Assembly (NCBI RefSeq): GCF_934202865.1
Contig: NZ_CAKPYL010000017.1
Span: 1-22,197 of the forward strand
Direction of reading: 5' to 3'
Source: an uncultured Fenollaria sp.
GTDB taxonomy: Bacteria; Bacillota; Clostridia; Tissierellales; Peptoniphilaceae
DNA length: 22,197 nt
Position 1 is the first letter of the stretch. The number at the start of each line of letters is the position of its first letter. The position numbers were made by a program, and so were the translations under genes. Shown here piece by piece: positions 16,836 to 22,197 of the stretch. Below the pieces are notes generated by a model that was not told where the DNA came from, ran no database searches, and worked only from the letters and a program-made list of their open reading frames with translations.

Positions 16836-17804
16836 TTGTCTTATCTAAAGAGCTTACAAGAGGCAGTTCAGCCCTTTGCTAAGACCGTTGGCCGCGATAT
16901 ACTTACGAAGAAGCCAAAAACACTTCAGTTAAATATAACGAGGAAGTGTAATTTGGCGTGCAAACATTGTCACGTAGCTTGCTCACCCGCAAGAAGCGAG
17001 GATATGGATATGCGTACGGCCGAAAGAGCTATGCAGATACTTAAAGAGTGGGACTTCACTACGCTTGATATAACAGGCGGAGCACCCGAGATGAGCTCAG
17101 TCTATAGGTACCTTATAGATACAGCCGCGTCCATGGATAAGAAAATCATGACCAGATCCAACCTTACCATCTTTAATGAAGATGGCTATAGAGACCTGCC
17201 CGAGTTTTTGAAAGAAAGAAAAGTCGAGATCGTCGCTTCACTGCCATTCTACGAAGAAGTCAAAACAGATAAAGTCAGAGGCATAGGTGTCTTTCATGAT
17301 TCCATCGAAGTACTTCAAAGGCTCTGTGCACTTGGCTACGGGCGAGATGAGGCACTTCAGCTGAACCTTGTCTACAACCCGAGCGGCGCCATGATACCAT
17401 CGAGTCAAGACCAGCTCGAGGCCATATATAGGACCAAGCTTAAGGACGAGTACGACATAGACTTTAATAATCTATTCAGCATGACCAACTCACCCATAGG
17501 CCGCTTCGGCGAGTGGCTCGATAGATCAGGCAATATGCAAAGGTACCTTACAAGGCTTTGCGATGCCTTCAATCCAGCGACCGTCGATGAACTTATGTGC
17601 CTTGACACACTATCCGTTGATTACGACGGCAGCCTTCACGACTGCGACTTCAATCTCGCACTCGGTATGGGCATCTCTGGTCCTCACAAAACCATCTTCG
17701 ATATAGAAAAAGAAGATTTAATCGGACGAAAAATCAGAACTATGAACCATTGCTACACATGTACAGCCGGCAGCGGCTCCTCATGAGGCGGAGCATTGGA
17801 GTAG
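16836..17804 (+). CDS. arsS: Radical SAM protein ArsS, probable selenoprotein (in-frame TGA at 17784)
   Basis: ArsS is the radical SAM enzyme linked to arsenosugar synthesis, where it joins a 5'-deoxyadenosyl group to a methylated arsenical. Cys38, Cys42 and Cys45 (CNLACKHC) bind the SAM-cleaving 4Fe-4S cluster; a C-terminal DUF3641-like part follows. Reading stops formally at TGA 17784-17786, after HCYTCTAGSGSS. The family normally continues with Cys and a short Gly-Ala tail, and here the codons after TGA give GGALE and then TAG (17802). TGA is therefore read as selenocysteine 317, giving 322 residues; a SECIS-like stem-loop follows. The family is known to have seleno forms. The TTG start abuts the upstream stop, with GGAG 6 bases before it. 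No arsM is in the window, so the true substrate here is open. Confidence 0.88.
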
Positions 17805-17823
17805 TTACTCGCATAAGGCTTCC
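17787..17823 (+). promoter_or_regulatory. Putative bacterial SECIS element of arsS
   Basis: Directly after TGA 17784, GGAGC (17790-17794) pairs with GCTTCC (17818-17823, one bulged T). Above an internal loop, GAGT (17799-17802) pairs with ACTC (17807-17810), leaving apical loop AGTT with the expected G-T. The loop begins 16 bases after the TGA, within the distance required by SelB. Confidence 0.65.
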
Positions 17824-17849
17824 TGTCATTTGACGGGAAGTATTTTTTT
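17819..17849 (+). terminator. Terminator after arsS
   Basis: A 9-bp stem CTTCCTGTC/GACGGGAAG (one T-G pair) with loop ATTT is followed by TATTTTTTT. Its 5' arm shares bases 17819-17823 with the lower stem of the putative SECIS. Confidence 0.9.
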
Positions 17850-17894
17850 GCCGCTTAAACTATAATAATATTTATGCCAATAGCAAAATTTATA

Positions 17895-17923
17895 TTGCTT
17901 TTTATAAAAATATATTGTATAAT
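17895..17923 (+). promoter_or_regulatory. Sigma-A promoter of the flavodoxin gene
   Basis: TTGCTT (17895-17900) is 17 bases from consensus TATAAT (17918-17923). Confidence 0.82.
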
Positions 17924-17927
17924 AAGT

Positions 17928-17949
17928 TTAGTTAGCAATGACTAACTAA
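17928..17949. promoter_or_regulatory. Perfect inverted repeat at the flavodoxin transcription start, likely operator
   Basis: TTAGTTAG (17928-17935) and CTAACTAA (17942-17949) are exact inverted copies around a 6-base spacer. They begin 4 bases after the -10 box, so they cover the expected +1. The shape and spacing suit a dimeric repressor of MarR type, though an mRNA leader hairpin is also possible. Confidence 0.6.
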
Positions 17950-17966
17950 TAAAGGAGGTTTTATAG

Positions 17967-18386
17967 ATGAAAGCAAGCGTTATATACTGGTCAGGCACAG
18001 GAAACACAGAGGCCATGGCGAATGAAATCGCTTCAAAGCTAAAAGAGCTTGGAGCAGATACAAAGCTTATATCAGTAGAAAATGCAAGCACAGATGATGC
18101 CAAAGAAGCAGACGTTCTAGCACTTGGTTGCCCAGCCATGGGCGCAGAAGAGCTTGAAGAGGACTACTTCAGACCTTACTTCGACAGCATCAAAGATATT
18201 ATCAAAGACAAGAAGCTTGCCATCTTCGGTTCATACGAGTGGAACAGCGGAGAGTGGATGGACCTTTGGAAAAACGAATGCGCTGAAAACGGCATAGAAG
18301 TCGTAGATGCACTTATCGCATACGACCATCCAGATGCAGAAGCACTAGAAAAGTGCAGAGAGCTAGCAGAAAAACTAATGAAGTAA
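17967..18386 (+). CDS. Flavodoxin
   Basis: This 139-residue FMN-binding electron carrier stands in for ferredoxin, often when iron is scarce. The phosphate-binding loop SGTGNTE is at residues 9-15 after a first strand (ASVIYW), and the FMN-flanking loops are visible around LGCPAMGAEELEE (about 53-65) and GSYEWNSGEW (about 87-96). The length fits short-chain clostridial flavodoxins. AAAGGAGG lies about 10 bases before the ATG. It has its own promoter with an inverted repeat at +1, separate from the arsS operon, although it could still supply electrons to the radical SAM enzyme upstream; that link is inference. Confidence 0.96.
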   Translation: MKASVIYWSGTGNTEAMANEIASKLKELGADTKLISVENASTDDAKEADVLALGCPAMGAEELEEDYFRPYFDSIKDIIKDKKLAIFGSYEWNSGEWMDLWKNECAENGIEVVDALIAYDHPDAEALEKCRELAEKLMK

Positions 18387-18436
18387 TTAATCAAGGAGCG
18401 TTGAGCCCCCTTGGCGCCCCTTGTACATATATAAAA

Positions 18437-18462
18437 AAACTGCCCATCAAGGCAGTTTCTTG
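18437..18462. terminator. Bidirectional terminator between flavodoxin and the ZIP gene
   Basis: The perfect 8-bp stem AAACTGCC/GGCAGTTT with a 6-base loop has A runs on the left (18433-18439) and T-rich sequence on the right, so it can end transcription of both convergent genes. Confidence 0.85.
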
Positions 18463-18482
18463 TATTTATGCTCTTAAAACCA

Positions 18483-19256
18483 TTATCCAAGTAATATATC
18501 AAGTATCATCATAACAACAAAACCAAAGATGATACCGTAAGTCGCTTCACGCTCGTAACCCTTCGAGTGCGTTTCAGGAATGATCTCGTCACAGATAACA
18601 AAAAGCATCGCACCCGCAGCCGTAGCAAGCACCACAGGAAGTGCAGGCTTAAATACATTGACAAGACTGTAACCAAGGAGCGCACCCACCGGCTCAACTA
18701 GTCCAGTCAGAGCAGCCACCATGAAGGCGTACTTCGTAGTGTAATTCTCACGCACAAGACTCAAGGCAACGGCTAGACCCTCAGGCATATTTTGAATACC
18801 GATACCAAGAGCAAGCGCAAGACCATCGTTAATATTTTCAGTACCAAAACCAACACCAGTCGCCATACCCTCAGGAAAATTGTGAATGGTGATCGCGATG
18901 ATAAATAACCAGATTTGACTTAAAGAAGACGATGCGCCCTCACGCCTCTTGTCAATAAGGTGCTCGTGCGGCGAGAACTTATCAATCATGTCAATGACAA
19001 AGGCGCCAAAGATGATACCTAAAGAAGCGATCATAACCGCCTTGAAGTCCCCACCACCATATTCAATCGATGGCATAACCAAAGAGAAACAAGTCGCCGA
19101 CAGCATTATACCCGCAGCAAAGCCAAGCATAACGTCAAGAAGCTTTTGTGAAACATTCTTCGTGAAAAAGACAGGCACCGCGCCCAAAGCAGTCATTAGT
19201 CCCGGAAAGACAAGACCAAAGGCAACAATCGCCTCCCTTGTAAAATATTTATCCAT
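18483..19256 (-). CDS. ZIP family divalent metal transporter (GufA/ZupT-like)
   Basis: This 257-residue inner-membrane transporter, probably with eight helices, is of the ZIP type that imports zinc and sometimes iron or manganese. The two metal-site helices show HNFPEG (about residues 123-128) and QNMPEG (about 155-160); the Gln in the second motif is usual for the GufA branch. EIIPETHSKG lies near the C-terminus. A His-containing loop (SPHEHLIDKRR) precedes the metal-site helices, as in many ZIPs. AAAGGAG is 8 bases before the ATG. It is transcribed on the minus strand, divergent from the hemerythrin gene. Zinc is the most likely substrate but is not proven by the sequence. Confidence 0.93.
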   Translation of the reverse strand: MDKYFTREAIVAFGLVFPGLMTALGAVPVFFTKNVSQKLLDVMLGFAAGIMLSATCFSLVMPSIEYGGGDFKAVMIASLGIIFGAFVIDMIDKFSPHEHLIDKRREGASSSLSQIWLFIIAITIHNFPEGMATGVGFGTENINDGLALALGIGIQNMPEGLAVALSLVRENYTTKYAFMVAALTGLVEPVGALLGYSLVNVFKPALPVVLATAAGAMLFVICDEIIPETHSKGYEREATYGIIFGFVVMMILDILLG

Positions 19257-19286
19257 AATAAATCTCCTTTAAATAATACTAAAAAG

Positions 19287-19315
19287 ATTATATTATAAGG
19301 TGAAATAAAAGTCAA
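19287..19315 (-). promoter_or_regulatory. Promoter of the ZIP transporter gene
   Basis: On the minus strand TTGACT (19315-19310) is 17 bases from TATAAT (19292-19287), about 30 bases before the ATG. A second overlapping TATAAT lies 5 bases closer to the -35 box but is badly spaced. Confidence 0.75.
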
Positions 19316-19349
19316 GAAAAAGGGTAAAATACATAAAGGAGTTGATAAA

Positions 19350-19883
19350 ATGTACTATATAGATACACTTAAGAAAGAGCATGAGTATATAATTAAGCTC
19401 ACAGACCACATACTAGAAGTCTCTAAAGATATAATGCATGGCCATGTCAATGGAAGTGCCATAAGGACCATAACAGACGTGATTAAAAATTATGCCGACG
19501 GCTACCACCACAAAAAAGAAGAGGACCTAGTCTTTAAAGCCATGTTAGACCACCTTGGTGAGCTCGCAGAAAAACTCGTTACAAACGGCATGCTAGTTGA
19601 GCACGACCTAGCTCGTTACGAACGAATGATGATAGAAGAAAGCCTTAAACACTATGAAGAAAATCAAACAGACGAGGCGCGCCTTGAACTCATCGGCCAC
19701 CTAATGAGCTATCGCTCGCTGTTAATCCGCCACGCAGACAAAGAGAATAAAGTCGTCTATCCATTCGCCATGAAAAATTTGCCAGAAGAGATACAAAAGA
19801 AATTAGACGAAGAGACAAAAGCCTTTGAAGAAGAAAATAAAGAGCAAAGAGACAGATACCTAGACATTATAAATAAATTCTAA
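19350..19883 (+). CDS. Hemerythrin-like HHE-domain protein
   Basis: This 177-residue four-helix cytoplasmic protein of the HHE cation-binding family is expected to bind a non-haem di-iron centre for oxygen, NO or iron handling. Likely ligands are His11, His53 or His54 with Glu57 or Glu58 (HHKKEED), His85 (VEHD) and His128 with Glu132 (RHADKE). The length suits stand-alone bacterial members, with a charged C-terminal helix. TAAAGGAG lies 8 bases before the ATG; TAAAAT at 19325 may be the -10 box, without a good -35. It is divergent from the ZIP transporter and fits the oxygen and metal theme of the region. The exact function is not determined. Confidence 0.9.
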   Translation: MYYIDTLKKEHEYIIKLTDHILEVSKDIMHGHVNGSAIRTITDVIKNYADGYHHKKEEDLVFKAMLDHLGELAEKLVTNGMLVEHDLARYERMMIEESLKHYEENQTDEARLELIGHLMSYRSLLIRHADKENKVVYPFAMKNLPEEIQKKLDEETKAFEEENKEQRDRYLDIINKF

Positions 19884-19923
19884 TTATGACGAAATTGTAA
19901 GAAATTTTAACAAAGTAAATCAC

Positions 19924-19970
19924 AAACGCTACTTAATGAGTACATAGCTCTAAAGTAGCGTTTTCTTTTT
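19924..19970 (+). terminator. Terminator after the hemerythrin-like gene
   Basis: A perfect 11-bp stem AAACGCTACTT/AAGTAGCGTTT, with a loop that can itself pair GAG/CTC, is followed by TTTTCTTTTT. Confidence 0.88.
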
Positions 19971-19992
19971 GATGATATCACCATAAAGCGAC

Positions 19993-20021
19993 TTGCATTA
20001 TTTATATATAAGTGGTATAAT
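19993..20021 (+). promoter_or_regulatory. Promoter of the second giant surface-protein gene
   Basis: TTGCAT (19993-19998) is 17 bases from TATAAT (20016-20021), and a TGG before the -10 box makes it an extended -10. The leader then has an A/T-rich near-palindrome (about 20023-20040). Confidence 0.82.
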
Positions 20022-20079
20022 ACTCTTATTATAATAGAGATATTATAATAAAATTTAAAAAAGAAAGGAGGGGAGAAAA

Positions 20080-22197
20080 ATGAACAGAAAATTAAGAGTA
20101 ATAATACTCACAATGGTTCTAACTGTTCTTATGTTTGGAGGCACACGTTTGATGGCACAAGACAACTTAGACGTGAACACTACAGAAGCTTCTCAAACAG
20201 AAACTCCCAAAGATGAAGGAAATTTAGAACCAAAGGCTAACGGTGATGAGGAGGCGCCTTTAGTTGACACTACAGATGAAAACACAGAAAGTGATGCTAT
20301 AGATGCTAAAGACAGCGAAAAATCCGACATGGGGGGGGTAACAAATCCCAATAATGAAGGAGAAACTCCAGATACAAATCAAAATGATAAGGCTGGAGAC
20401 GAAAACGCTGATAAAGCAAAAGACGCAGCTAAAGGTGATGCCAATGGTGAAAAAGCTGACTCTCCAAAAGAAAATGCTGAGGCAAAGGCAGGAGAAGCTA
20501 AAGATGCTGATGCACAAAAATCACTAGAAGAAAATAAGGAAAGCGCAAAAGGTAATGGCGCTGAAGATGGAGCAGCACCAGCAAAAGCACCAGAAGCACC
20601 AGAAGCACCAGGTGAAGGCAAACCAAAAGAAGATGTAGATGATGGCGAACCAACTAAGCCTGTTAACAAAAAAGATCAAATTGACAAGAGTGAAGATGAA
20701 AAATTAAAAGCGCAAGAAGAAAAAATCAAAGCTGAAAAGAATCCTGAAGCTAAGAAGAAATTACAAGCTGAATACAATAAAATGTATTTTGACGCTTTAA
20801 AAGAATCAGGAAAAGAAAAGCTTGACGATGCGATCTTGGACCGTTTTACTGATAAGTACAGAACAAAAGAGTATTATGCGCTAAAAGATGAGTATCAAAA
20901 ATTACAAGCAAAAGCAAAAGAAGGTAAGTTAACACAAAAAGAACTTGATGCTTTTAATGAAAAACTTGGTACTTTTGATCCGCCTCGTATATTAGATGCA
21001 GACGAAAAAGGCGCTCAAGATAAGCTTGCAGAATCTGTTGATGTGCCAGGCTTAAAAGATGGAGCAAGTACAGATCCTAAAGCACAAGACAAATTAAATG
21101 CATACAATGCTGCGAAGGACGCTTTAAAAGCTGCACTTGATCCAGAAAATGCTAGAACAACAACAGCAGAAGAATTAAAGAATCTATTAGATGCCTTTGA
21201 AAAAGCTGAAAAAGATTTAAAAGATGGTATAAAAGCTGGAACAATTACACCAAAGTATACAGATGGAGATCCAACAGTAAAAGTCTTTCCTTTGGATAGC
21301 TCTGGTAAAGTTGGAAAAGAGCTTAACAGAGAAGACGATACCTATTACATTCCAGACAATACAGACATCAATTTATTAGTTCATGTAAGTAAAGACGAAG
21401 AGCCAAAAGATTTCACTTTTACAATCAAAGCTATAGAGAAAGGAGCAGAGATTAAAGGCGAAGAAGCTAAAAATCTTGCTTTCTTAAACGGCAATCCAGT
21501 TGAGCTTAAGAAAAACGATGACGGATCTTATTCATTTACAGTAAGCTCCGCGAATATGAACTTCGGTATCGCTCAGTTAAGATTTAACGTTCCAGGCTTT
21601 AAGGCAGCTTTCCATAAGGGCTTTGACCTTGAAATGGATTTAGGTGACGATAATAAAGTTACTAAGCAATTTAGAATCACTAAAAAAGGTTATGAAGACG
21701 ATGCTAAAATCGATGGAAAAGGATCTGATACTGATGAAAATCCAAAAGATATTCCAGAAATTGATGCAGGTAAGACTGAAAATGCTATAGTTGATAAAGA
21801 TACTGATAAAGTATTTGACTTCTTCACTTATTTAAAGAAATCAAATACCTACATTGATCAAGTAACATTCAACTCAGGTAATGGAGAGTCGCTTCCACTA
21901 AATTCAGTTGATATAACAATCACAGTTCCTAAGTCTGGCGAAAGTAATTTTGCTGAAATGATTCACAAATCAGGACTTGAATATTACAGCTTAGGAGATG
22001 GTAAGTATCAATTAAAGCTAAAAACAAAAGTATTTAATGGTAATCTTACTAAAACTAAAGATGGAAAATTAATGTACAATGGTCAAGAACTTACAGCTAC
22101 AAATCTAAAAGACGTTGTTTTAGAAAATGCTGGTAAAAAAGTTTATGTTGATAGTGAGGGTAATGCACATAACATCATCACAAGCGAAGTTCTTAAA
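20080..22197 (+). CDS. Large secreted surface protein, 3' end outside window, with G8 tract
   Basis: The frame from ATG 20080 is open for all 706 codons to the window edge, so the protein is longer. AAAGGAGGGG is 8 bases before the ATG. Residues 1-26 are a signal peptide (basic start, hydrophobic core, likely cut after LMA). Residues about 27-205 are acidic low-complexity sequence with Ala-Pro-Glu repeats near 167-175. A Lys/Glu-rich helical part follows to about 390, then beta-rich domains (from about 405). Codons 84-87 run through a G8 tract (20331-20338) that only keeps the frame at this length. By analogy with the gene at 2-7279 an SLH or other wall anchor may lie downstream, but none is visible. 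Function unknown; adhesin or wall scaffold is inferred. Confidence 0.9.
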   Translation, partial: MNRKLRVIILTMVLTVLMFGGTRLMAQDNLDVNTTEASQTETPKDEGNLEPKANGDEEAPLVDTTDENTESDAIDAKDSEKSDMGGVTNPNNEGETPDTNQNDKAGDENADKAKDAAKGDANGEKADSPKENAEAKAGEAKDADAQKSLEENKESAKGNGAEDGAAPAKAPEAPEAPGEGKPKEDVDDGEPTKPVNKKDQIDKSEDEKLKAQEEKIKAEKNPEAKKKLQAEYNKMYFDALKESGKEKLDDAILDRFTDKYRTKEYYALKDEYQKLQAKAKEGKLTQKELDAFNEKLGTFDPPRILDADEKGAQDKLAESVDVPGLKDGASTDPKAQDKLNAYNAAKDALKAALDPENARTTTAEELKNLLDAFEKAEKDLKDGIKAGTITPKYTDGDPTVKVFPLDSSGKVGKELNREDDTYYIPDNTDINLLVHVSKDEEPKDFTFTIKAIEKGAEIKGEEAKNLAFLNGNPVELKKNDDGSYSFTVSSANMNFGIAQLRFNVPGFKAAFHKGFDLEMDLGDDNKVTKQFRITKKGYEDDAKIDGKGSDTDENPKDIPEIDAGKTENAIVDKDTDKVFDFFTYLKKSNTYIDQVTFNSGNGESLPLNSVDITITVPKSGESNFAEMIHKSGLEYYSLGDGKYQLKLKTKVFNGNLTKTKDGKLMYNGQELTATNLKDVVLENAGKKVYVDSEGNAHNIITSEVLK
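20331..20338 (+). repeat. G8 homopolymer inside the surface-protein gene, candidate phase-variation tract
   Basis: Eight G in a row sit 252 bases into the coding sequence, in otherwise AT-rich DNA. With seven G the next codon is TAA; with nine G a TAA follows after five further codons. The present length is in frame. Confidence 0.75.

Noticed and set aside
18949..19272. Plus-strand ORF opposite the ZIP gene
   Set aside because: It is antisense to a clear membrane transporter and has no ribosome site or family likeness.
20331..20338. Frameshift or pseudogene at the G8 tract
   Set aside because: The frame is intact through the tract and stays open to the window edge.
20260..20669. Minus-strand ORFs rich in Ser, Ala and Phe opposite the second surface protein
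   Set aside because: They are mirror reading of the low-complexity Lys/Glu/Ala region and have no ribosome site.
1..22197. CRISPR array, transposase, integrase or attachment sites
   Set aside because: No regularly spaced repeats and no mobile-element coding sequences were found.

Overview
The window is AT-rich, with tightly packed Firmicutes-style genes: strong AGGAGG ribosome sites, TTG starts and U-tailed hairpin terminators. The gene set points to a strict anaerobe of the Tissierellia/Peptoniphilaceae type. It includes very large S-layer-homology surface proteins with InlB- and Rib-like modules, a DUF969-DUF979-pyroglutamyl peptidase operon, ferritin beside rubrerythrin, a hemerythrin-like protein and a ZIP metal transporter. 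The genus cannot be fixed from the window; a mreB/mbl gene argues for a rod or coccobacillus.

Layout. Bases 2-7279 hold the 3' part of a giant SLH-anchored wall protein whose start lies outside the window. Bases 7438-9774 are a three-gene operon: the two subunits of a putative 5-oxoproline permease, then pyrrolidone-carboxylate peptidase. Bases 9775-10101 contain a ~110-base imperfect palindromic repeat, a terminator and a consensus promoter. Next come a DUF2871 membrane protein (10102) and an unrecognised membrane-anchored coiled-coil protein (10663). A two-tRNA operon follows (CAT anticodon, probably Ile2, then Phe; 11606-11762). A small unknown protein, a DUF4230 protein, ferritin and rubrerythrin run from 11900 to 13930. 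murA and a mreB-family gene (14063-16368) form a cell-wall pair. An AhpD-like peroxidase-family gene and arsS (16497-17804) form the next operon, then flavodoxin, a ZIP transporter on the minus strand and a hemerythrin-like gene. The window ends inside a second giant surface protein (20080 to the edge).

Two features deserve most attention. First, the radical SAM gene arsS has an in-frame TGA at 17784 in place of the Cys expected in the C-terminal tail of the family. A stem-loop shaped like a bacterial SECIS follows directly, so the gene probably encodes a selenoprotein six residues longer than a naive call. Second, the surface protein at 20080 has a G8 tract near its 5' end. Losing one G gives an immediate TAA, and gaining one gives a TAA five codons later, so it looks like an ON/OFF phase-variation switch, in the ON state here.

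Functional themes are surface decoration (two giant wall proteins), handling of iron and oxygen stress (ferritin, rubrerythrin, hemerythrin, flavodoxin), peptidoglycan synthesis and cell shape (murA, mreB), and use of pyroglutamyl peptides.
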